The position numbers were made by a program, and so were the translations under genes. From the NCBI GenBank assembly GCA_021234155.1, contig JAJEKV010000034.1, positions 3,525,491-3,589,490 on the forward strand: a stretch of 64,000 bases of DNA. Reading direction: 5' to 3'. The notes under the pieces were generated by a model. That model was given only the letters and a program-made list of their open reading frames with translations. It was not told the origin of the DNA and searched no databases. The DNA is from Isoetes taiwanensis. Lineage: Eukaryota > Streptophyta > Lycopodiopsida > Isoetales > Isoetaceae. Positions 46,051-55,708 of the stretch are shown here, piece by piece (the stretch's first letter is position 1; each line of letters starts with the position of its first letter).

Positions 46051-47303
46051 ACCTATCGCTATGTATTTTATCTCTCTGCATGCCATGATCTTCTCCTCTC
46101 TCCTAATTGTGATGACCAACGGTGTTCCATTCGAAGATTCAGCTAAGAAAAAACAGAAAAATTAAAACAATAGAATATAAAGGTCTATATTTGCCAATGG
46201 GTTATAGAAATACATGTCTGTATCTGCCAACAGTGTTCTATTGTATCCAATACTGTTCTATTGAACAAGCTTTGAAATAAAAAATGGCATCATGAGTTTA
46301 CCAACTTTTCCAATAGCTAAATATTCCTAGGAAAAAACCATTTACATGAGGCACCAAGCTATAACTATGGCTATGACGGCGCAGCTAAACCTTAACCTGA
46401 AATACATAAGCCTCACGTCCAAAATCTTCAATTAGGAAGCATAGGCCCCAAGTTTGTCAATAAGACTGCTATGCACATTAGTCCAATGTGCAGCCTGCAT
46501 ATGCCTAGCTAGGCAAGTATGTTTTGACTAACAAAGCTGCCTGCTACACATATCTTTAGTATTCTTATTTTAGAAAGATATTGCAATATGAAACTATTAG
46601 TTGCAATTGTGCCTGTGCACTTGATAAGCCATGGGGGCTGAAATTTTGAAGTTAATTTTTGGGCTAAATAACATTGGCCAAGATTTCCCTAGGTTTCTAT
46701 GATTAAAATTCGAGTAAAAATAAACTTGCCAGCATGGCTAATTTCAAAACCTAGGATTTTCCTGGTATTCTAAATGATGCCTATGCAAATTTAGCCTTAA
46801 GGGCAACCCTGGTCGATCATCAGTACTATCCTCCTGCGACACTGACATTTGCCTAGTCCTCGTGGGAGTGAAGTCTTGGATTCACCTAGCCTTCAATCCC
46901 CCTCCTGGATACTCTTAAAGAAATAGCTTATGACTTTTTCCATCTGATCTATTATTCAGATCCATCTAGATAGACAAATTCCGAAAACAAAGCCTCAACT
47001 TATAAAATCTCTAATTAGGAACCATAATAACTCAATGTTCTAATAAGACTACTTTGACCAATATAACTAGTGAGATAATATGAAACCTATGTTTTTTTTT
47101 TTTTTTTTTTTTTTTATAACAACCACATTCAATTATTTTAGGAATATGGCCTATGGTTTTAGGTTTTGGCATTTTTACATCCATATCAAATCCCTTTAGA
47201 ACCCCTTGTTATTGTGCTACATATTTGCATACTATGTCATTTCATAATTTACTTTGAAAATCCAAATTGGATTCATCTTCTGATAGGTATAACACCGTTA
47301 ATA
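46051..47303. other. intergenic, no gene seen
   Basis: Contains the second copy of the repeat flanking the plastid segment (46,148-46,240) and a T-run at 47,092-47,115. No gene is recognised. Confidence 0.5.
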
Positions 47304-47423
47304 TTCAGAACGGTTGTAAAGGAGCTTGTCGATTATCAACCCTTTCAGAATGGTTGTAAAGGAGCTTGTCGATTATCAACCCTTTCAGAATGGTTGTAAA
47401 GGAGCTTGTCGATTATCAACCCT
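47304..47423. repeat. 40-bp tandem repeat, three copies
   Basis: Units start at 47,304, 47,344 and 47,384. All contain GGTTGTAAAGGAGCTTGTCG, nearly identical, so recent. Confidence 0.95.
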
Positions 47424-48662
47424 TCTAGAATCGCTAGTCCAGGCTTGTGCCACTATAGACTTATAAGCCATTCAAATAGTGCTTGCATTTTATATGGCAA
47501 CGTCTGATTATACAAGCATGCAAACATATGTATATTTCACATGCGCTAGGTTAGTTTCAAGAAAGTATGCATCAAGAATGCAACAGCTACAATTTTATTT
47601 CGAGTTGAATTGTGCATCAAGAAAATATTTTAAGTAACTTATAGTCATCTCTAGTGTATTTTGCCCATCTAGATGTAGTTGGTGGCATAGAGTTTACAAT
47701 CTAAAAGCTACATTATAGTGTCATCACAAGTTAAAGCAGCCTCATCCTATGTGTGGTCAAAAATGTGTGACTCCTTTCATGGGGCCTCGTTACCACCAAC
47801 TTAGAGTATAAGAAGAACTTACATTTGGGATTCTTGTGAAATAAGACCTCCCTTATCTATCCAAAGGAAGCTATTAAGATATAATGAAGGTAATCTCTAG
47901 AAATGCGCATAAGAGGTGTAGTCTGAATATAAGAACTCTAATAAAAGAGCCATCGATTATAAACAATCATCATTTAAAGGGGCTTACCTAGTATTTTTCA
48001 AACCTTGGTGTTCATTCATTGTTGCGCCAGACATGTAAACCAATATGTAATTAAGTAAGTAAGAAATACTTTCTTGCTTCCACATCACATATCATTCAGG
48101 GTTCGAAATTGGGGGGGTTTGACCCTGAAAAATCCAGCCATTCCAAAAAAATTTCGATAACCAAAAAATATTTCGGCATTTTTTCAGGCCATTTTCGTAG
48201 AAGTTTCTAAGGGAAAGTACACTATAATTTCGTGTATTTCTGGTAGCCTTAAATGTAAGCAGGCATTTTTAATGGTTAGGGTAAATTTTAATTTGGGACC
48301 TTGATATCAATTCGTTTTAATTGGATCTATGAAACCTATATGTAAAATTAAAAGATGTAAATAATTCTATATTATGTATGCTATCCTTTTTTAAAGTCAA
48401 CAGGTTACTTCAATGTAATAAAAAGTGTAAGGCGTATCTTCCTTTCTTGAAATTATTAACTTCTCAAAGATACGTATCTTCATTTTTTAATGTTATTAAC
48501 TTCTCAAAGATACAAACTAGAAAGCACAAAGCAGCGATGGTGAACCTCGACAAATTCTTGTCTTCATAAAAAGGGTAGACTTAAAGTGTGTCTTTACTCT
48601 TAAACATGACTTTCTTCAAATTCAGAAACATAAGGTTAATGATGTGAATTATGTGATTAATA
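47424..48662. other. intergenic, no gene seen
   Basis: No gene. A short duplication (ATTAACTTCTCAAAGATAC, twice) lies near 48,445-48,515. Confidence 0.5.
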
Positions 48663-49103
48663 TATCATGAACCTACGCGGAAAACAAGGGAAAATATGCA
48701 ACAAATATATGAAATATGCAAAGAATACGCTAGAACACTGGAAATACTTGATAGGTCAGAGCAACATACAAGGACCTGGGCTAGAAGACTCGAGATTGGC
48801 ATTGAATCGGAATGGTTCGACAAGAATGAGGCTCCTCTATTTATATCTAGACCAATGGTCTGGATCGCACCACTCTATTGGATGAGATCACGCCTAATCT
48901 TGCATATGCATGTAGGTTCTGGAATCCGGAACCTCCTCGAGACCGGTACGATAGAGAAAAAAAAATGGCTTCAACAAGTATTAGTAGCTCATTTGGCCAA
49001 GGTGCATCACTTGCAACTAGATGGTTGTGAATTCAAGCCCTGCCTTGTGCTACTTGCACCAGTGTAATGCCCATATGGTATGAATACCTTTATGGTTGTC
49101 ACA
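48663..49103 (-). mobile_element. solo LTR of the chromovirus family
   Basis: The reverse complement aligns with the LTR at 7,887-8,365 from end to end: TGTGACAACC at 49,103, a TATAAATAGAGG box, AAACCTACGCG-like end at 48,663 (CATGAACCTACGCG on the plus strand). No internal sequence is attached. The flanking 5-mers (TAATA, ACACC) do not match, so age or rearrangement obscures a duplication. Confidence 0.8.
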
Positions 49104-49400
49104 ACACCAATGTGATCCAGAAAATGGAACAATGACGCAGCACCAATGTGATCCAGTAAATGGAACAATGGACGTTTACTTGACGCGAGAATTTGGAACA
49201 ATGAACATTTACTTGAAGCGCCCACTCTGGCCAGTTATAAGAACTTAGCTCCATCCTCTTCTCTGCCCTACAGAACCTCTACAAAAATCTTTTCCTAGCA
49301 CATCGACAGTCTTCGGCCATTGTTCATATCTACAATCCCTTGTTCATATCTGATGTATCCTTCGTTCATATCTGATCTCATATCTGATCTATACTACAAT
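49104..49400. repeat. short duplication before Gypsy fragment
   Basis: CACCAATGTGATCCAG..AAATGGAACAATG occurs twice (about 49,105 and 49,141), followed by repeated GTTCATATCTGAT motifs (49,320-49,410). No gene. Confidence 0.6.
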
Positions 49401-49813
49401 ATGTTCATATCCAATGGGCACACATGCCAGTTCATATGGAGATACCTGTCTTGGAAATCATGGCAGAAGTGGTTGAAGACTATGGACAAGGCTACAGGTC
49501 CAGGCTGGATATGTTGCTGCAGCTGGATGAGGAGAGAGCACAAGCATATGACAAAATGCTTATGCATAAGAAGAGGCTGCAAGATACATTCTTGAAGAAG
49601 TATGATGGTAAGAAAAGTTTTGCCATAGGAGATATGGTGCTTAAGTGGAACAAAGCACTCGAAGACAAAGCACCTAAGTTTGCGAATTTATGGGAGGGAC
49701 CATATTTTATCAAGGAAGAAGCTGGACTGAATTCTTATTGGTTAACTGATGCAAATCTGAGGCGCCTTCCAAACCCTGTGAATCTGCTGCATCTCAAACG
49801 GTTCTGGCCATGA
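49401..49813 (+). pseudogene. Ty3/Gypsy integrase C-terminal fragment
   Basis: The open part (49,424-49,813) reads VHMEIPVLEI, LLQLDEERAQAYDKM, FLKKYDGKKSFAIGDMVLKW, then FANLWEGPYFIKEEAGLNSY and LRRLPNPVNLLHLKRFWP, the tail of a Gypsy integrase (GPY/F-like module and PVN..HLK end). No integrase core, RT or Gag is adjacent. It does not carry a chromodomain, so it differs from the element at 6,962. Confidence 0.8.
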
Positions 49814-49920
49814 TAGGGCTGAAGGGACCAGCCCATACTTTGTTTGGGCATAAATGTTGCACATTCTGTGCAACATGTTTCTGTAGTTTCTTATTCACTA
49901 ATGTTCTGCATTTTTAGTTT

Positions 49921-50380
49921 CAGGTAATTCAAGTTGTAGAAGATAGTTCTCAAGTTAGTTCAAGTGTTCAAGAAGCTTAAAGGACCAAGGATTGCATTCA
50001 AGAAGCCCTGGTGTGTAGGAACACCTCCTAGTGTGTTTGTGAACACATTGGGGCCATGAAGGGGTAATCATGGCACAGTATTGCATAGATTTGATGAAGA
50101 AACAGTTTGGAGTTTATGGTTGAACAACAAGATACGCGTTGGCACTATTTCAGGTAATTCAAGTTGTAAAACATAGTTCTCAAGTTAGTTCAAGTGTTCA
50201 AGAAGCTTAAAGGATCAAGGATTGCATTCAAGAAGCCCTGGTGTGTAGGAACACCTCCTAGTGTGTTTGTGAACACATTGGGGCCATGAAGGGGTAATCA
50301 TGGTACAGTATTGCACAATTTCGATGAAGAAACAGTTTGGAACTTATGGTCAAACAACAAGATACAGCTTGGCACTAGTA
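49921..50380. repeat. 230-bp tandem duplication
   Basis: Units start at 49,921 and 50,151 (CAGGTAATTCAAGTTGTA) and are about 95 percent alike through ACAAGATAC..CTTGGCACT. They follow the Gypsy fragment and may be part of its 3' untranslated region or LTR. Confidence 0.92.
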
Positions 50381-51558
50381 AGCTGTTTCCAGATTTAAAA
50401 GGTTGTTTAGCCTTGATTTCAGTAATTATGCTAGGTTCTGGAGTGATTTTATCCTGTTGTGAATAAAGAATGGAGCTGCATCATTATTGTTCTTTGTGAG
50501 CAGTAGTTAATCTTACGAGACGCAGTGAATTGTTTCCACGAGGGGCGTTGGGATTTACTCATGGAGACAGGTTATGCCATGGGGCACAATACCCATGCCT
50601 TGAACCATTGACCTGTAAGAAAGAAAAATGAAAAAAAAAAAAGAAATAGCAATGGTTCAATGGTTCGGATGTCTAAGATTGGTATGAAATATGCTACAGT
50701 GTTTTTTCCCTTGGCTACAGTGATTCAGAACTCCCGCTGGATGGATTCGAATTAGTAGCTCCAAAGATTGCTCCACCGAATCGGATTTGCAGCCAGAAGA
50801 ATCGGATCCAGTAAACCGACCTATAAAGAAGAGAAGGAAATGCCGGAGGAGGTCGTCGGGAACGCATAGTAGTGCGGTCGGACCCATTGAAAGAGAAACC
50901 AGAGAATATTGTTTGGGCAGCAATAGAAGTGAACATTTATTATGTGAAAATTGGAAGTTAATGTGGCGACCTTAGGGGATGGTTGAAGATTGAAGACATT
51001 GGAAGCTAAGGTTGAAGTTTAAAGATTGGAAACACATTGGAAGCTGAGGTTGAAATTCGAGAGATTGAAATCAGTGTGGTGGTCATCGTTAAACGGCTGG
51101 AGACTGAAGATCAATGAGAAGCTGTGGTTATTGAAGAAAATCAATCTGAAGTAGATGTAAGCTATGTAAAACTACTCTTCAAGCAAAATTCGCCTTAAAA
51201 CTCATTTTAGAAATCATATGTCAATTTGGAATTTGTGTTTTTAGACTCATTTTAGAAAGTATGAGTCAATTTGAAATTATTTCCGTGTGTTCATTTAAAA
51301 TATCCTCAAGATATTCCAGCTTCTTTCACCATCTCCACCGTCTACTTAAGATATTCTGCAGCAGATGTCTAGCTTTCTCACTACTCTTCTAGGGTATGCT
51401 CTTCGAGCAACCCAGTATTTCCGTTCTATCCATCAGGCACGATCAGATGCTAACAAGACCGTAAATATGCTAATTTTGTGCATTGGTTTATCTTGCAATA
51501 CCGCTCTTTCTGTTGCCCTTTGTCAAAGGGAGCAGCTTTCAACGGGAAGTTAACTGCG
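50381..51558. other. region before the L1-type LINE, no gene seen
   Basis: An A-rich run lies at 50,629-50,642. A degenerate duplication (ACATTGGAAGCTRAGGTTGAA twice, 50,997-51,050) lies in what may be the 5' UTR of LINE-B. Its 5' end is not defined. Confidence 0.45.
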
Positions 51559-52266
51559 ATGGGAAAGACAAGAAAGGCTGCCGGATCACCTTCCAAAGCT
51601 GATGCTGAGGAGGAAGATGTTATCGCTGCACTGTTTGAACTGAAGGCAGAGGTTTCTCACTTGCGAAAATTAGTAGAAACTATGGTTACACAGAACACAG
51701 AATAGAAGGCCCAAAATGCAGAATTGAAGGCTGAATTGCTAAAAACGAACCATCAGGAGCAGGTTAATGGATCGATTTCAGAAATTGAAGGTACGCTTTC
51801 CGCATTAGTAGATGAGGTCACCAAAGAGCAAATGATGCTTCACCAGGAGAAAGTCTCAGCTGAATTACAAGATCAAGAATCACGAGCAAGAAACTTGAAA
51901 ATATCTGGTCTTGGAGAACAAGAATATGAAGATTTGCAAGCTGTTCTTGATCATTTCTTCAAGGAGATTATGCATCTCCATGAACCAAATGTAGTGCACT
52001 GTAAGAGACTGGGCAGATTTAGAGAAGGTTCTCATAGACCTATACTGTTAAAATTTAAAGATGTACACTCCAAGGACATAGTGCTCCAAAATCGGTCATC
52101 TCTAAAAGGTCACAGAATATGGTTTGATAAAAACCTCACTCCAGTACAACTAGAGGTAAGGAAAAAGGAAATGGCCAAGGTCCGGGAAGCCAGGGATGAT
52201 GGGTTTGTAGCATTTTCAGATTACAATGGCAGAGCTATTATCACTAAACGCAGAAAAGACAAATAG
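51559..52266 (+). pseudogene. LINE-B ORF1, L1-type (coiled coil, RRM), one nonsense codon
   Basis: 236 codons from ATG at 51,559, with one in-frame TAG at 51,703-51,705 and no frameshift. Residues about 20-110 form heptad-rich helices (LFELKAEVSHLRKLVETM, then E/K/Q-rich). An L1 ORF1-like RRM follows (RARNLKISGLGEQEYEDLQA, HCKRLGRFREG, PILLKFKD) and a C-terminal domain (RIWFDKNLTPVQLEVRKKEM). The protein would bind RNA as a trimer in an L1-type LINE. This architecture is unlike the zinc-knuckle ORF1 of LINE-C inserted in the same element. Confidence 0.8.
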
Positions 52267-52664
52267 GTAGAAGAGGCCCTTAAGGTTATCGCTTGGAATA
52301 TACATGGAATTTCACAAGCTAAGATGGATGCATTGGAGGATGTCTGGAATCAGTATGATCTGGTTCTCCTAACTGAAACATGGCAACATCAGGCTTCCAC
52401 GTTGCCAAGGTTATATAGTTTTCAAATCATAGACTGTATATGGAACAGAAAAGAGACAGGCATGGTGAGGGGCTTTGGCGGTATTGTTGATACCATACAT
52501 AAGCATATTTCTTTGGAATGTAAGTGGCTGAAAATTGAGACAAACAGTGGTATCACTTTCATAGCAATATGCTATTATGCACCTTTGGGCATGCCAATAT
52601 ACCAGCAAGACGGCATTCTCAACCACAATCCTTTCCATGAGGTTACGCTGCAAACTGCTTTGTT
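52267..52664 (+). pseudogene. LINE-B ORF2, endonuclease start
   Basis: Directly after the ORF1 stop and in the same frame: ALKVIAWNIHGISQAKMD, LTETWQ, GFGGIVDTI, FIAICYYAPLGMP. This is the first half of an APE-type endonuclease. It is cut at LQTALL by LINE-C and resumes at 60,381 (TALLKEKGNVILVGDFNG). Confidence 0.85.
52652..52664. repeat. LINE-C target-site duplication, left
   Basis: AAACTGCTTTGTT, identical to 60,378-60,390 after the poly(A). Confidence 0.9.
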
Positions 52665-52740
52665 GAGAAGGGTAGCATTGGCTGCAATCCTCTCACCAGG
52701 AGCTACAATTTGATTCCTGTTTTGATATACTTATGAAGCT

Positions 52741-53094
52741 GTGTTCTCTTTCCATTCGATCTCTCCTATGGAAACCTCTGTTTTCACAATTATAAGAGAG
52801 AAAGATAGAATTTCGTGTGGATTTCTCAAAGGCCCGGTTACCGATCTTTGGAGTTCATTGGTTATTCGAAGGTTTTTCCCGGACAGTTTGTTTCTCTCGG
52901 AATACACTTTCGTGCCTTGCAGTATTGATTTTGAGGTTCAAATCGTCAATTCTTGGTTAGAGGAATTTGTGGGATTGAATGCAGTTGGTCCAGCAGGGAC
53001 ATTCAGAGTTCATTGCGATTGGTTGGATTATTTGATCTCTGTTGAAGTCTATTCCCCTCATGATCCTATCCAATTCGAAGGAATTTCTCCTTAA
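52741..53094 (+). CDS. LINE-C small 5' ORF, unknown
   Basis: 117 codons (MFSFHSISPMETSVFTIIRE..., FPDSLFLSEYTFVPCSID, SWLEEFVGLNAVGPAG), between the LINE 5' end and ORF1. It has protein-like composition, but I recognise no domain. An internal Met at residue 10 (MET) is another possible start. It could be an extra LINE protein (an ORF0 analogue), a regulatory upstream ORF or chance; LINE-A is truncated and offers no comparison. Confidence 0.4.
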   Translation: MFSFHSISPMETSVFTIIREKDRISCGFLKGPVTDLWSSLVIRRFFPDSLFLSEYTFVPCSIDFEVQIVNSWLEEFVGLNAVGPAGTFRVHCDWLDYLISVEVYSPHDPIQFEGISP

Positions 53095-53240
53095 ATTTCT
53101 TTGGATTGTATGTGGATCTCTTTGCAATCAATCTTTCAGCATGTTAGGCTTCCCGATCATCTTAGTTTAATTTAGGTTCATTCTAATGGTTTCATATCCA
53201 CTGCTTTCTGTTAATTTCCCCCTTTTCAATTGTTAAAATC

Positions 53241-55670
53241 TTGCATGAACTTTTGTTGTTTCTCCCTGATTTTGTCACAATGGTCTCAAATTTTCTGGAA
53301 AACCCTAAACATTTGGCTCTTTTTCACGCATTCGCGCACCTTCCAGCCTCTGAACGATCCGCCATTCTCCCCAAATTGATTTCCTATCAAAATCAGCCCT
53401 CTGATACCATCCTTTTTGGTAATTTTGATAATTTGCTGCTCCCTCCTTCTGCTATGGATCCGATTTCCCATAAAGTTCCTCATTGGGACAATTTGTCTGC
53501 TGATCCTGATCATAGGGGTGTTCTTCATCCCCTGAACCCTGTTACTCAGATTCCTGTTCCATATGGTGTCGCAAGAAATCGCCCGGAGGTTCGCTCTAAC
53601 GATGAACTGGATGAAAGACTCAAGCGTACGAGAATTCCATATCTGAAAGAGCGGAAAATGAATATTTATCAAGGTATTTCTTTGAATCTACCTGCTGTGC
53701 ATTCAAAAATAGATGCTCTCTCTAACTCTGCTGTAATCATCAAAGTCCAAAAATGTGGAGTTAAGCTTGAAAAATTGTGGGCCTTCCTACTCAGTCTTAA
53801 CAAAGGAATCCTAATTCAAGCCATCTATTGGCTCAATTACCCCTACATTATGCTTGAATGTGGGAACTCCAGATCGGCCAATTTTTTTCTGAATTATGGA
53901 CCCATGACCTATGATACTTCTCAATTGTCATTCCTTAAATGGCACCCTAAGCTGGACATTGATCAAATGAATAATTTGTGCATTGCCTCCACATCTCTTT
54001 TTGGTCTCAATCCAATCTATTGGGATGAAGAGTGCTTCAAATTGTTGTTTAATTCAGTTGGAACCTATATATCTACTGAATATTCTCCTGCCAAACCTCC
54101 CAGAAGCTTTGTTCAGCTTGACCTTTCCAAGGAAATCCCCCTTTCCATACCATTCATAGATGCCTTTGGTTTTGAATCTCAATTAAACCTTAGATGGTCT
54201 GGTCTGCCCTCAACATGTCAGAAATGCTTCCACAGGCATTTCTGGTATTCTGATTGCAAAACTTCAACAGAAGAACCTCAAATTGACAGACTCCAGCATG
54301 GAGCTCAGACTCAAGGAAATCAGCTTCAAAACAATGCTTATGTTCAGAAGGATCCTCAGGAAAAGCCAGCAGATCAGCCTGATCTAATCACCTCTACAAT
54401 GGGAAATTCTAGTAAGGATACTCAATTTCAGAGGCTGCCAGAAAGTGACAGATTTAAGTGGACTAAAGTTAATGGCAGCTATAAAAGAATTCAGAAAAAT
54501 AAGGCAGCTAGAGATGAGGAAAGAACCAGAGACAAAATGTGTGAGTCTGCTCACACAAATATTACAAATAATAATATGCCTTTAACTATGGGTGAGCCTA
54601 AGCTGCTAGTCAAAGGGAGTGGAGTTGGGAAAGCTGCACAGGCTACAAACAAGTTAAATTTCACTCTGAGTGAAATAATTAAAGAAGCTAAGGGGAAAAC
54701 TCAATGCTCATATTCTCTTATGGATTACCCAATCAAAAACAATAGTAAGAGTGGGTCATTAGATATGAAATCTCGAAACAAAGCAAAGATCCAGCTGAAT
54801 TCAAATCAGGTGAATTCACATATAAAAATTTCCATGCCAGCAAGACTCAATCAGCAAAGCAACAACAAATCAAATGAGATACAAAAGAACTCTCATCTGG
54901 CCAGCAGCTCAAGTCAAACCACTGAAGACCTGACTCAAGAGTTGATACAGCAGCAAGACAACCTGCAGGTCAACACACCAAATCCTTTTCAGGTATTATC
55001 TGACCTTAATAGTAATCTAGATCCTGAATTAAATAAAAGCAAGGTATGTGCTTCTTCTCAGATTTGCCCCTCATCTGCACCCTTAAAAGAATCCCCAGCT
55101 GTCCTTATCCTACCAGCTGATACCAATACTGTTGAACTGCCTTCCTTAATTGATCTGGACTTCCAAGTGGTAGCAAGTCCTTCTAGCCCTCTGAATATAT
55201 CCAACAAGTTCATTGATCAGATGGCCTCCCTGCAAAATCATATTTCACAGTCTACAGATTCAGAAGAAGTAAAGAAAGATAATGACTTTGTGGCTGATCC
55301 TGAGATTGTTCCTGACACTCCTGAAGATATGCAAAACATGGAGCTTCAAGATATAGCAAATACCAGGCAAGTTAATAACTCTGCTCCTTTAAACAATTAT
55401 AAAAATTCTATGTTTCATTTCTACCCAGGGGGTTGTTCTGATAATTCTGATAGTGAGGGATTTGAGAGTGATAAGGAAAACTGGGACAAAGAGGAATACT
55501 TAAATGTAAACCTTAGTACTGATCCCTTGCAGGTGCATATTAAGTCCCAACCTATGAAAAAAACTGCCAGAAAGGATAAGACTAAAAATGATGTGGTTTT
55601 ATCTGGTTTTAATAAAACTCCAGCTCAAAACACTAGAAGTAAAAGAAAATCCAGAAAGATCAGGCTATAG
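53241..55670 (+). CDS. LINE-C ORF1 protein (Gag-like, DUF4283/zinc knuckle type)
   Basis: 809 codons from ATG at 53,241. A second ATG at 53,280 (ACAATGG, better context) would remove 13 residues. Residues about 165-310 have the layout of plant LINE DUF4283 domains: AVIIKVQKCGVKLEKLWAFL, LKWHPKLDIDQ, IYWDEECFKLLFNSVGTYIS, RSFVQLDLSKEIPL. A zinc-knuckle-like C-x2-C-x3-H-x5-C (CQKCFHRHFWYSDC) starts at residue 326. The remaining 470 residues are polar, low-complexity (N, Q, S, K) and end in basic RSKRKSRKIR, a possible nuclear signal. The role is RNA binding in the retrotransposition particle. No lesion. Confidence 0.85.
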   Translation: MHELLLFLPDFVTMVSNFLENPKHLALFHAFAHLPASERSAILPKLISYQNQPSDTILFGNFDNLLLPPSAMDPISHKVPHWDNLSADPDHRGVLHPLNPVTQIPVPYGVARNRPEVRSNDELDERLKRTRIPYLKERKMNIYQGISLNLPAVHSKIDALSNSAVIIKVQKCGVKLEKLWAFLLSLNKGILIQAIYWLNYPYIMLECGNSRSANFFLNYGPMTYDTSQLSFLKWHPKLDIDQMNNLCIASTSLFGLNPIYWDEECFKLLFNSVGTYISTEYSPAKPPRSFVQLDLSKEIPLSIPFIDAFGFESQLNLRWSGLPSTCQKCFHRHFWYSDCKTSTEEPQIDRLQHGAQTQGNQLQNNAYVQKDPQEKPADQPDLITSTMGNSSKDTQFQRLPESDRFKWTKVNGSYKRIQKNKAARDEERTRDKMCESAHTNITNNNMPLTMGEPKLLVKGSGVGKAAQATNKLNFTLSEIIKEAKGKTQCSYSLMDYPIKNNSKSGSLDMKSRNKAKIQLNSNQVNSHIKISMPARLNQQSNNKSNEIQKNSHLASSSSQTTEDLTQELIQQQDNLQVNTPNPFQVLSDLNSNLDPELNKSKVCASSQICPSSAPLKESPAVLILPADTNTVELPSLIDLDFQVVASPSSPLNISNKFIDQMASLQNHISQSTDSEEVKKDNDFVADPEIVPDTPEDMQNMELQDIANTRQVNNSAPLNNYKNSMFHFYPGGCSDNSDSEGFESDKENWDKEEYLNVNLSTDPLQVHIKSQPMKKTARKDKTKNDVVLSGFNKTPAQNTRSKRKSRKIRL

Positions 55671-55708
55671 AGCCTTCTTTCCTTCTGTCTCCCTCTTCTC
55701 TCATTGAT

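Noticed and set aside
45841-46119. 92-codon minus-strand ORF
   Set aside because: It runs through plastid tRNA and spacer sequence and is not protein-coding.
49424-49813. Independent host gene of 129 codons
   Set aside because: It has the standard tail of a Gypsy integrase and sits beside other repeat debris.
50787-50975. 62-codon ORF with a basic KKRRKCRRR stretch
   Set aside because: Too short, no homologous context, overlaps equally long frames on the other strand.
53286-53672. 128-codon minus-strand ORF
   Set aside because: Shadow of LINE-C ORF1 in another frame.
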